From Streptomyces umbrinus (lineage in GTDB: Bacteria > Actinomycetota > Actinomycetes > Streptomycetales > Streptomycetaceae): a DNA stretch of 64,000 bases. The stretch is from NCBI RefSeq assembly GCF_030817415.1, contig NZ_JAUSZI010000002.1, positions 2,790,001 through 2,854,000 on the forward strand. The letters run 5' to 3'. Below the pieces are notes generated by a model. That model was not told the DNA's origin, searched no databases, and saw only the letters and a list, made by a program, of their open reading frames with translations. The translations under genes were made by a program, and so were the position numbers. Shown piece after piece: positions 7,992 through 15,784 of this stretch (position 1 is its first letter; every line of letters starts with the position of its first letter).

Positions 7992-9800
7992 GTGCGCCGA
8001 CGTGTCTGGGGTACGGCCGTCGTTCTCGCTCTGCTCTCGGCGGCGGTGACGGTCCCGGCGACGGCCGCCACAGCTGAGTCGCCTACGGTGTCCGAGGTGT
8101 CCGCGTTGCCCTCGGTGCCCGCCAAGGAGAGGCCGCTGCCGCTGGAGCGGCTCTTCGACAACACCGCCGTCAGCGACGACGCGCGGCCCGGCGAGGCGGA
8201 CTTCGACGGCTCGGGCGGCTCCCTGTCGGCGCAGGACCTGACCGCCGCGGGCTGGACGCCCGGGCGCTCACTGACGGTCCAGGGCGCCCGGCTGGCCTGG
8301 CCCCGCCGGGCCGCGGGCGGGCCCGACAACGTACGCACCGGCGGCCAGTCCGTACGGGTCGGCGGCCGCGGTGACGCGCTCGCCTTCCTCGTGGCGGGCA
8401 CGGGCGGCAGTGAGGAGAGCGGCACGGGGGTCGTGCGGTACACGAACGGCTCGCGCTCCGCGTACCGGCTGACCGCGTCCGACTGGCGCGGCGGCCCGCT
8501 CGCCACCAAGGCCGTGGCGCTGCCGCACATCAACACACCGGGCGGCCAACTCACCGAGAAGGCACGGCTGTACGTCGTGACCGTGCCGCTCGTCCAGGGG
8601 CGTCAGGTGGCCTCGGTGGAGCTGCCCCGCAACCCCGACCTCCATGTGTTCGCACTGTCGGTGCACGCCGACTCCCGTGGCTGGACCGGGAGTTGGGCCG
8701 CGTCGACGTCCGGCTACACGGCGGTCGGGCCGTGGACGGACCGGACGCTGCGGCTCGTGGTGCACACCTCGGCGGGCGGGCCGCGGGTGCGGATCCGGCT
8801 CGACAACACCTTCGCCGCCGCGCCCGTACGGATCGGCAGCGCGACGGTGGCGGTGCAGGCGTCCGGTGCGAGTCCGCGGAGCGCGCCCGTGCCGTTGTCG
8901 TTCGGTGGCGCGGCGGGCACCGAGATCCCGGCGGGAGCACAGGCGTTCAGCGATCCGCTGGCCTTCGACGTGCCGACGGACGCCAATCTGCTCGTGAGCT
9001 TCCACCTGCCCGGGACCGTGACGGCGGCCCCCGTGCACAGCCTGGCCGTCCAGACGTCGTACGTCAGCACGCCGGGCGACCATGCCGCGGACGGCGCCCC
9101 GGACGCGTACACCTCGACGATCACCAACTGGCCGCTGCTGACCGGGGTCGACGTGGGCGGCGGGCCCGGATCCGTCGTGCTGCTCGGCGACTCGATCACG
9201 GACGGCGAGAAGTCCACGCGGGACGCGAACCGGCGCTGGCCCGATGTGCTCGCCGCGCGGCTGCGGAACCAGAGTGTGGTCCCGCGCTATGGGGTCCTCA
9301 ACCATGGGATCTCGGCGAACCGTGTGGTGAGCGACCGCTACACCGGCGACGGGGTCTCCACCGACACGGGTGGCGTGAGCGCGCTCCATCGGCTCGACCG
9401 GGACGTCCTCGCCCAGACGTCGGCGCGTACCGTCGTCGTCTTCCAGGGGGTCAACGACGTGCGCTGGGGAGCGAGTGCGGAGCAGGTCGTGGCCGGGCTG
9501 CGGGAGATCGCCGATCGGGCGCGTGGGCGGGGGCTGCGGGTGCTTGTCGCGACGATCGCGCCGTGCGAGGGGGAGGCGCGGTGTACGGCTGCCGTTGACG
9601 CCCAGCGTGTTGCCGTGAACCAGTGGATCCGGTCCGGGGCCGGGTCCGGGTTCGACGGGGTGCTCGACTTCGATGAGGTGTTGCGGGACCCGGAGCGGCC
9701 CGCGCGGATTCTCCCCGCTTACGACAGCGGGGATCATCTGCACCCGGGGGAAGCGGGACTCGCTGCGCTGGCCGAGTCGGTGGACCTGAGGTTGTTGTAG
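7992..9800 (+). CDS. Secreted SGNH/GDSL-family hydrolase
   Basis: I chose GTG 7992 because GGAGGA lies 6 nt upstream; an in-frame GTG at 7977 overlaps that site. The protein is 602 aa with a signal peptide (VWGTAVVLALLSAAVTVPATAA). The N-terminal half is a beta-rich domain of unknown role. The C-terminal catalytic domain shows block I LLGDSITDG (S401), block III QGVNDVRWG and block V DSGDHLHPGE supplying the Asp-His pair. Such enzymes are extracellular esterases, lipases or carbohydrate deacetylases. Substrate is unknown. The gene converges with exonuclease III. Confidence 0.92.
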   Translation: MRRRVWGTAVVLALLSAAVTVPATAATAESPTVSEVSALPSVPAKERPLPLERLFDNTAVSDDARPGEADFDGSGGSLSAQDLTAAGWTPGRSLTVQGARLAWPRRAAGGPDNVRTGGQSVRVGGRGDALAFLVAGTGGSEESGTGVVRYTNGSRSAYRLTASDWRGGPLATKAVALPHINTPGGQLTEKARLYVVTVPLVQGRQVASVELPRNPDLHVFALSVHADSRGWTGSWAASTSGYTAVGPWTDRTLRLVVHTSAGGPRVRIRLDNTFAAAPVRIGSATVAVQASGASPRSAPVPLSFGGAAGTEIPAGAQAFSDPLAFDVPTDANLLVSFHLPGTVTAAPVHSLAVQTSYVSTPGDHAADGAPDAYTSTITNWPLLTGVDVGGGPGSVVLLGDSITDGEKSTRDANRRWPDVLAARLRNQSVVPRYGVLNHGISANRVVSDRYTGDGVSTDTGGVSALHRLDRDVLAQTSARTVVVFQGVNDVRWGASAEQVVAGLREIADRARGRGLRVLVATIAPCEGEARCTAAVDAQRVAVNQWIRSGAGSGFDGVLDFDEVLRDPERPARILPAYDSGDHLHPGEAGLAALAESVDLRLL

Positions 9801-9850
9801 GTGCGGGCTCCTCTTGGTGGGGTCTCGCTTCGACTGCGGGTCCGTTGTGG

Positions 9851-9884
9851 CTGGTCGCGCAGTTCCCCGCGCCCCTTAAGGGGC
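9851..9884. repeat. Dispersed Streptomyces intergenic repeat with terminator hairpin
   Basis: CTGGTCGCGCAGTTCCCCGC followed by the perfect palindrome GCCCCTTAAGGGGC (9871-9884) lies between two convergent genes and probably ends both transcripts. Closely related sequence recurs near 20610-20670 and twice, as a hairpin, at 34347-34394. Confidence 0.7.
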
Positions 9885-10663
9885 TAGACGTCCAGGTCGA
9901 CTACGACAGGGGCGTGGTCCGAGGCGCCCTTGCCCTTGCGTTCCTCTCGGTCCACGTAGGAGTCGGTCACGGCCTTGGCGAAGGGCTCGTTGCCGTAGAC
10001 GAGGTCGATGCGCATGCCGCGGTTCTTGGGGAAGGCGAGCTGGCGGTAGTCCCAGTACGTGTACGGGTGGTCGTACTTGAGGGGGCGCGGGACGACGTCC
10101 GAGAGGCCGGCCTCGCGCAGGGAGGTGAGGGCGGCGCGCTCGGCCGGGGTGACGTGGGTGAGGCCCTCGAAGGCGGCCACGTCGTAGACGTCGTCGTCCG
10201 TCGGTGCCACGTTGTAGTCGCCCAGCACCGCGAACGGGCGGCTGCCGGTCGCGTCGCCCGCGACCGCCGCCTTCAGTGCCTCGAACCACTGGAGCTTGTA
10301 CGCGTAGTGGGCGTGGTCCACCTCGCGGCCGTTCGGCACGTAGACCGACCAGACGCGGACCGGGCCGCAGGTCGCGGAGACCGCTCGGGGCTCCTCGGCG
10401 CCGTCGTAGCCGGGGTCGCCGGGCAGGCCCTTGACGACGTCTTCGAGGCCTACTCGGGAGATCACCGCCACGCCGTTCCACCGGCCGGTCGCGTGGACCG
10501 CCGCCTCGTAGCCCAGCTCGCGCAGCTCGGTGACCGGGAACTTCTCGGCGGCGACCTTGGCCTCCTGGAGGCACAGCACGTCCGTGCCGCTGCTCTCCAG
10601 CCAGGCCAGCAGCCTCGGGAGACGGGCGGTGATCGAGTTCACGTTCCAGGTGGCGATACGCAT
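9884..10663 (-). CDS. xth: Exodeoxyribonuclease III
   Basis: This 259-aa enzyme starts at ATG 10663 (MRIATWNVNSITARLPRL); ten further in-frame residues upstream are not conserved-looking. It is an AP endonuclease and 3'-5' exonuclease in base-excision repair. Family motifs are ATWNVNSI, LCLQEAKV (Mg ligand Glu), VYVPNGRE, LGDYNVAPTDDDV, MRIDLVYG and the catalytic SDHAPVVVDLD at the C terminus. Length is normal for the Xth/ExoA family. It lies 30 bp downstream of the MBL-fold gene on the same strand and may be cotranscribed with it. Confidence 0.95.
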   Translation of the reverse strand: MRIATWNVNSITARLPRLLAWLESSGTDVLCLQEAKVAAEKFPVTELRELGYEAAVHATGRWNGVAVISRVGLEDVVKGLPGDPGYDGAEEPRAVSATCGPVRVWSVYVPNGREVDHAHYAYKLQWFEALKAAVAGDATGSRPFAVLGDYNVAPTDDDVYDVAAFEGLTHVTPAERAALTSLREAGLSDVVPRPLKYDHPYTYWDYRQLAFPKNRGMRIDLVYGNEPFAKAVTDSYVDREERKGKGASDHAPVVVDLDV

Positions 10664-10693
10664 GCCACACAACCTACCGGGCCCCTCTGACAC

Positions 10694-11329
10694 TCAGAGG
10701 TCGGCGGTCTCCCCCGGTGCCAGCCGCAGGTGCTCGGAGCCGCCCAGGGCGCCGATCTGTCGGTCGTAGATGGGGCGCGCCAGGTCGGTGAGCAGGGCGT
10801 CGTGGATGTCGTACGCGCGCTGCGGTTTGACCTCGCGGACGTAGTCGATGACCTCGGAGATCTTGCTCCAGGGGGCCATGACGGGGAGCATCAGCGTCTC
10901 GACCGGGTGGTCGGGGACGGTGAGGGCGTCTCCGGGGTGGAAGACGCGGCCGCCGTCGACGAGGTAACCGACGTTCGTGATGCGCGGGATGTCCGGGTGG
11001 ATCACGGCGTGCAGTTCGCCGTGGACCCGCACGTCGAAGCCCGCGGCGGTGAACGTGTCGCCGTGGCCGACGGTGTGGACCCGGCCCGGGAACGCGGCCG
11101 AGAGCTGGTCGGCGACGGACTTCAGGGTCCAGATCTCCGCGGCCGGGTTGGCCTCAAGGCCTGCGCGCAGGTGACCCTCGCTGAAGTGGTCGGGGTGCTC
11201 GTGCGTGACGAGGATCGCGTCCACGCCGACCGCGGCGTCCTCCTCGCTGAAGACGCCGGGATCGATGACGAGCGTGCGGCCGTCCTTCTCCAGGCGGACG
11301 CAGGCGTGCGACTTCTTGGTGAGCTTCAT
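10694..11329 (-). CDS. MBL-fold metallo-hydrolase
   Basis: This protein of about 211 aa starts at ATG 11329 (MKLTKKSHACVRLEKDG); an in-frame ATG at 11338 with GGAGG upstream is an alternative. It has the metallo-beta-lactamase signature THEHPDHFS (two-metal HxHxDH), with further His in GELHAVIHPDIP and the Asp of FHPGDALTVP. It resembles the short UlaG-like MBL hydrolases of unknown substrate. It lies between the PcaL-like gene and exonuclease III on the same strand. Confidence 0.9.
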   Translation of the reverse strand: MKLTKKSHACVRLEKDGRTLVIDPGVFSEEDAAVGVDAILVTHEHPDHFSEGHLRAGLEANPAAEIWTLKSVADQLSAAFPGRVHTVGHGDTFTAAGFDVRVHGELHAVIHPDIPRITNVGYLVDGGRVFHPGDALTVPDHPVETLMLPVMAPWSKISEVIDYVREVKPQRAYDIHDALLTDLARPIYDRQIGALGGSEHLRLAPGETADL

Positions 11330-11456
11330 GCTTCCCATCCTGCCTCCGGGCAGGGGCGCAGGCTCACTCCAGGGGGCGTGCTCCCGAATTCTCACACCTG
11401 CTTCTCATCCCGGGCGCTCGCTCCTGGCGCCCGTCCACGGCGCCCGCTCCCCGTGC

Positions 11457-12755
11457 TCACTCCTGGGGTGTGGTCTCCTCGCGGATGACCTGCTGGGCCA
11501 CCTTGAAGGCGCTGTTCGCGGCCGGTACGCCGCAGTAGACGGCCGCCTGGAGGAGCACCTCCTTGATCTCGACCGGAGTGAGGCCGTTGCGGAGGGCGGC
11601 CCGGGTGTGGAAGGCCAGTTCGTCGAGGTGGCCGCCCGCGACCAGGGCGGTGAGCGTGACGCAGCTTCGCGAGCGCCGGTCGAGGCCGGGCCGGTCCCAG
11701 ATCTCGCCCCACGCATAGCGGGTGATGAACTCCTGGAAGTCCCCGGAGAACTCGTCGGCCTGCGCCAGCGCGCGGTCCACGTGCGCGTCCCCGAGCACCT
11801 CCCGGCGGACCTTGATGCCCGCGTCGTACGGGTCGGGTCTGCCCAGGACCGCCTCGGGCTGCGCGGCCGGGGCGATCTCGGCGACGGGCGACATCTGCTG
11901 CGGCGCGGCCACGACCGGGCTCGCCTGCGGCACCACGACCGCCATCTGTCCGGTGGACGAGTCGTAGGCGGGCTGCTGCCAGGCCGTGGAGAAGTGCCGT
12001 ACGAGAAGGTCCGTGACCGCGGCGGGCTGTTCCACGGGGACCAGGTGCGAGGCGCCGGGTACGACGGCGAGGCGGGCGTCCGGTATGCCGGCGACCAGGG
12101 TGCGGGCTTCGGCGGGCCCGGTGACCTGGTCGTCGGAGCCGACCAGGACGAGCGTCGGCACCCCGATACGGCCCAGCTCGGCATGGATGTCGAACGAGGC
12201 GAGCGCCTCGCACGCGGCGATGTAGCAGCCCGGGTCCGTGGTGCGCACCATCTGCACGGCCCACTCGGTGATCGCGGGCTGCGCCGCGGCGAAGCCCTGC
12301 GTGAACCAGCGCTCCGGGGACGTCCGCGCGATCGGGTCCAGGCCGTTCGACCGTACGATCACGCCGCGCTGCCGGAACTCGTCGGCCGTGCCGAAGCGCG
12401 GTGAGGCCGCGATCAGCGTGAGCGAGGCGAGGCGCTCCGGGCGGCGCAGCGCCAGCTCGGCTCCGATGGCACCGCCGAGCGCGCAGCCCGCGTACCCGAA
12501 CCGCTGGACGCCGAGCCCGTCGAGCGTGACGAGCAGCCGCTCGGCGAGCTCGGTGACGGAACCGGCCGGGTAGGCGGGCGCGCCGCCGTGGCCCGGCAGG
12601 TCGAAGCGGAAGACCCGCCATTGCTTGGCCAGCTCCGGGACCTGCCGGTCCCACATGTGCCAGGTCGTACCGAGCGAGGGACCGAGGATGAGCACGGGGG
12701 CGTCTTCCGGGCCGTCGAAGCGGTACTGGAGGGCTGGGGACTTCATCTCACTCAC
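11457..12755 (-). CDS. pcaL: PcaD-PcaC fusion (3-oxoadipate enol-lactonase / 4-carboxymuconolactone decarboxylase, PcaL-like)
   Basis: This 432-aa fusion has an alpha/beta hydrolase domain (about 1-265; LILGPSLGTTWHMWD, LPGHGGAP), an Ala/Pro/Gln-rich linker (about 270-310) and a carboxymuconolactone decarboxylase domain (about 315-430; RSRSCVTLTALVAGGH, FHTRAALRNGLT). The fusion catalyses two late steps of the protocatechuate branch of the beta-ketoadipate pathway. The nucleophile elbow reads GCALGG, with Ala where the catalytic Ser is expected, while the Asp (GSDDQ) and His (GASHLVP) remain. No other pca genes adjoin it, so the lactonase half may be inactive or repurposed. Confidence 0.88.
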   Translation of the reverse strand: MSEMKSPALQYRFDGPEDAPVLILGPSLGTTWHMWDRQVPELAKQWRVFRFDLPGHGGAPAYPAGSVTELAERLLVTLDGLGVQRFGYAGCALGGAIGAELALRRPERLASLTLIAASPRFGTADEFRQRGVIVRSNGLDPIARTSPERWFTQGFAAAQPAITEWAVQMVRTTDPGCYIAACEALASFDIHAELGRIGVPTLVLVGSDDQVTGPAEARTLVAGIPDARLAVVPGASHLVPVEQPAAVTDLLVRHFSTAWQQPAYDSSTGQMAVVVPQASPVVAAPQQMSPVAEIAPAAQPEAVLGRPDPYDAGIKVRREVLGDAHVDRALAQADEFSGDFQEFITRYAWGEIWDRPGLDRRSRSCVTLTALVAGGHLDELAFHTRAALRNGLTPVEIKEVLLQAAVYCGVPAANSAFKVAQQVIREETTPQE

Positions 12756-12847
12756 CGCTCCACGCTAACTTCCGCACCTGTGGTCGCGGAAACGAGCCCG
12801 ATTCGTCCACGTGGCCTGCACGGAGCCACCACATGTCTCGCGGCGGG

Positions 12848-12884
12848 CCGGAGGGCAGGTCAGCGGAGCGTTACGGCCCTCCGG
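12848..12884 (-). terminator. Hairpin downstream of the SWIM-protein gene
   Basis: CCGGAGGGC (12848-12856) pairs with GCCCTCCGG (12876-12884) across a 19-nt loop. It sits 42 bp after the end of the SWIM-domain gene and before the pcaL-like start, fitting a terminator for the helicase-SWIM operon. No clear U-tract follows. Confidence 0.45.
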
Positions 12885-12925
12885 GATCCCGGAAAAAAGT
12901 TGGGGGCGCGCGAACGGTTTCGCGC

Positions 12926-15784
12926 TCACAGGTCGGTCGGGGAGCCGAGGCCCGTGAGGGCGCCGACCGGGTCGAGGTCGGGGGTGCCCCTGGGCCACCA
13001 GTCGTCGTGGCCCGGTTCCGACTCGTAGGCGTACCAGAGGCCGTCGTGGCCCAGCCGGAGCTGTATGTGGCCGCGGGGGTGGGTGAGGTGGTTGTGCCAG
13101 GGGCGGAATGCGGGGAAGTCGGCGGCCAGGAGAAGTGGGCGGGCCCGGTCGAAACGGCCGGCCGGCGGGTCCCAGGGCTCTTCGAGGACTGCGAGCCCTT
13201 CCAGTCCGCCCTGCCGCCAGGCGGCGACCGCCCGCGCCAGGTCGGCCGGGGTGCGGCCGGCGGCAGTGGCCAGGGACGCGTACAGGGCGCGGGTCGTTGC
13301 GGTGAGGCCGGAGCCGGGGCGGGTGGCCGCCAGGCGGACGGCGTCCTGCCAGAGGGTCAGCTCCGCCACGGGGTCGCGGCCCGTCGTGAGCAACGCGTGC
13401 GCGCGGGCGGCGGCGTCGGTGGCCAACTGGTCCAGTGCGAACGGGTCCGGGCCGCCCGGCGACGCCGGATAGGCCGGGGGCTGCTCGGGGTGCGCGGGCG
13501 GCGGCAGCGGGGCCGGGAGCGGCGGCAGTGCGCGGGGCGCGAGGGCGTCGGTGGCCCGTACGCCGGGAAGTGCGGGTTCGCGCTCGGCGCGGGCCGAGCG
13601 TGCCGCCAGGGTGGCGCTGCGGCGGGACAGCGCGTCCAGCAGCTCGCGTTCGCCCCGGCCGCGCGACAGGAGGAGGACGAAGGGGTCTTCGTCCAGCAGC
13701 CGTGCCGTCTGGTAGCAGAGCGCGGCCGCGTGTTTGCAGGGGTGGCCGGAGTCGGGGCAACTGCACTGCGGCACGAGGTCGCCCGGGCCCGGGAGCAGGC
13801 CCACTCCGCTGTCGGCGAGCGACTGGGGCAGATCCTTGTCGAGCAACGCCGCGATGTGCCCCGGCCGTTCGGCCGCGGCGTCGAGGAACCGCTCCCAGTC
13901 GTCGTCCGAGAGCGTGCGCATCCGGATCTGCACGCGATACGGCCGCGGTCGGCTGCCGTGTACGTACGCGAGTACGAGCCCGGGCGTGACGGTGATGGCG
14001 TCCACGTGCCCCGCCCGCGCGTACGCCTTCCCCCGTCCGAGCCGCGCCGCGTCCAACGCCATCTCCTCCAACGCGGCCACCCACGCGTTGCCCCACCATG
14101 TCTCGGCGAACCCGTCCGTGCCCTGCGGCCGCGCGGGCGGTGCGGGGAGCGCGGGGAAGGTCCGCCGCAGCTCGCCGTCGCGGCCCGGGGCGGCCATGGA
14201 GCGCGGGGGCGCTGCGATGGGGAGTTGGGAGTGGGTGGGGTGAGGGGCTGCGGAGTCGGGGGCGGCATCGGAGTGGGGGGCGGGGGTGGGCGTCGCGGTG
14301 ACGCCGGGGTGGGATGCGGGTGTGGGGGTGGTGCTGGGCTTCGGTTCGGGCTCGGTGTGAGGGTCGCGGGCTGCCCTGGCCATGGCGGCTCGCACGGTGT
14401 CGGCGATCGAACCGCCGCCGGGTGCTGCTGCCGCGTCGGAGGAGGGTGCGGGTGCTGGCGCGGGTCCGCGCTTGGGCTCCGGCCTCGGCTCCAGCCCCGG
14501 CTGCGGCTGCGGCTGCGGCTGCGGCTGCGGCTGCGGCTGCGGCTGCGGCTGCGGCGCCAACTCGGGTCCGGTGGACGGGTGCTGGTCGGCGACCGAGGCT
14601 TGGGCGGTGTCGGGCGCCGCGGTGGCGGCATCCGTGTCCATGGGCCCTGTGACGTCTGGGGACGGCCGTCCGGCGGGCCGGTCTTCGGGGGCGGGACCCT
14701 CCGCTGGAGGGGTGCTGCCCGGTGCGGCGTGGGGTCGCGCCGGTCGGTCCTCGGACTGCTCCCTCTCCAGCCGGGCCGTCAGGTCGAAGGCGTCGCCCAA
14801 CCGGTCGGCCAGCTCCCGGACCTGTGCCGCGGCGCGGCGGTTCGCCATGGTCGGACGGGGCGTGGGAGTGCTGGACTCGGCCCCTCCGCGCCGCCTCCGG
14901 CCCTCGGCTCCCTTGTCCCGGGCGGCAGTTCGCTCCCGCTCCGCCTGAATCCTCGCGGCACGCAACGCCTCGCGGGCCACGTCACCGGGACGCGGGGGTC
15001 CGGAAGCCGCGTCGGATCGCCTGGGCGCCGACGGCTCGACGTCCGACTCGGAACCCTCGCCGCCACCGGCGTCCGGCGCCCCATGCGCGTCCGATGCCCC
15101 ATGCGCGTCCGGCGTCCCTTGCGTATTCGAGGGCCAGGGCCACTGAGTGTCCGACTCCCCCTGCACGCCTGGCGTCGCCTGCACGCCTGACATCCCCTGC
15201 GAGCCTGGCGCATCCTGCTTGCCCTGCGTCCCCTGCGCGCCTGGCACACCCTGCCTGTCCTGCCTCCCCTGCGCACCCGGCACACCCTGCCTGTCCTGCC
15301 TCCCCTGCGCACCCGGCACACCCTGCCTGTCCTGCGCCCTCTGCGACTCCTCCACCCGCGGGGCAACAGCGCCACCCGCGCGACCTGCCGCAGCCGCGCG
15401 CCGCAGCGCCTCGCGTGCCTTGTCACCTGGCCGGGGCCCCGGCGACGCGGACCCCTCGGCGGCTCCCGTTGCCCTTCCGGGCTCCGCCGGGCGCGCGTCC
15501 GCCTTCGTGGGGTGCCCTTCCCCCGCGCCGGCCGCCGGCCATCCGCCATCTCCCCGCCGCGCCGCCCGCAGGGCACGCCGAGCGGCGTCGGCGGGCCGGG
15601 CCTCACCAACCGGCGCTTCACCGGCCGAGGACGTCTCACCGGCCGGAGACGCCTCGGTGCCAGGCGAGCCCTCCTGCTCCGGCTGATCCAGCTCTTCCCG
15701 CTGGTCCGGCCGATCCCTCTGTTCCGGCTGATCCGGCTGATCCCGCCCATCCAGCCCATCCGGCCGATCCGTCGAAGACGTCAC
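12926..15784 (-). CDS. SWIM zinc-finger protein with long low-complexity N terminus
   Basis: The start is GTG 15784, chosen because it overlaps the helicase stop (GTGA, coupled translation) and follows GAGGAGG. The 952-aa protein has about 500 residues of Pro/Gln/Ala/Arg-rich, presumably disordered sequence with repeats. The conserved part begins near residue 540 ([17 protein letters not shown]), and a SWIM zinc motif [12 protein letters not shown] follows near residue 680. SWIM domains bind DNA or proteins, and in bacteria typically accompany SNF2 helicases. The operon arrangement implies that both act together on DNA or nucleoprotein. Confidence 0.9.
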   Translation of the reverse strand: MTSSTDRPDGLDGRDQPDQPEQRDRPDQREELDQPEQEGSPGTEASPAGETSSAGEAPVGEARPADAARRALRAARRGDGGWPAAGAGEGHPTKADARPAEPGRATGAAEGSASPGPRPGDKAREALRRAAAAGRAGGAVAPRVEESQRAQDRQGVPGAQGRQDRQGVPGAQGRQDRQGVPGAQGTQGKQDAPGSQGMSGVQATPGVQGESDTQWPWPSNTQGTPDAHGASDAHGAPDAGGGEGSESDVEPSAPRRSDAASGPPRPGDVAREALRAARIQAERERTAARDKGAEGRRRRGGAESSTPTPRPTMANRRAAAQVRELADRLGDAFDLTARLEREQSEDRPARPHAAPGSTPPAEGPAPEDRPAGRPSPDVTGPMDTDAATAAPDTAQASVADQHPSTGPELAPQPQPQPQPQPQPQPQPQPGLEPRPEPKRGPAPAPAPSSDAAAAPGGGSIADTVRAAMARAARDPHTEPEPKPSTTPTPASHPGVTATPTPAPHSDAAPDSAAPHPTHSQLPIAAPPRSMAAPGRDGELRRTFPALPAPPARPQGTDGFAETWWGNAWVAALEEMALDAARLGRGKAYARAGHVDAITVTPGLVLAYVHGSRPRPYRVQIRMRTLSDDDWERFLDAAAERPGHIAALLDKDLPQSLADSGVGLLPGPGDLVPQCSCPDSGHPCKHAAALCYQTARLLDEDPFVLLLSRGRGERELLDALSRRSATLAARSARAEREPALPGVRATDALAPRALPPLPAPLPPPAHPEQPPAYPASPGGPDPFALDQLATDAAARAHALLTTGRDPVAELTLWQDAVRLAATRPGSGLTATTRALYASLATAAGRTPADLARAVAAWRQGGLEGLAVLEEPWDPPAGRFDRARPLLLAADFPAFRPWHNHLTHPRGHIQLRLGHDGLWYAYESEPGHDDWWPRGTPDLDPVGALTGLGSPTDL
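14499..14554. repeat. GGCTGC hexanucleotide tandem repeat
   Basis: About nine copies of GGCTGC encode a (Pro-Gln)n run on the minus strand in the disordered part of the SWIM-domain protein. A 6-bp unit keeps frame, so slippage would only alter the length of the PQ tract. Confidence 0.9.
15241..15335. repeat. 36-bp in-frame repeats encoding a collagen-like segment
   Basis: About three near-identical 36-bp units encode [12 protein letters not shown] on the minus strand. They are followed by degenerate Gly-Xaa-Gln repeats ([12 protein letters not shown]). The segment is a Gly/Gln-rich spacer in the SWIM-domain protein. Confidence 0.8.
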
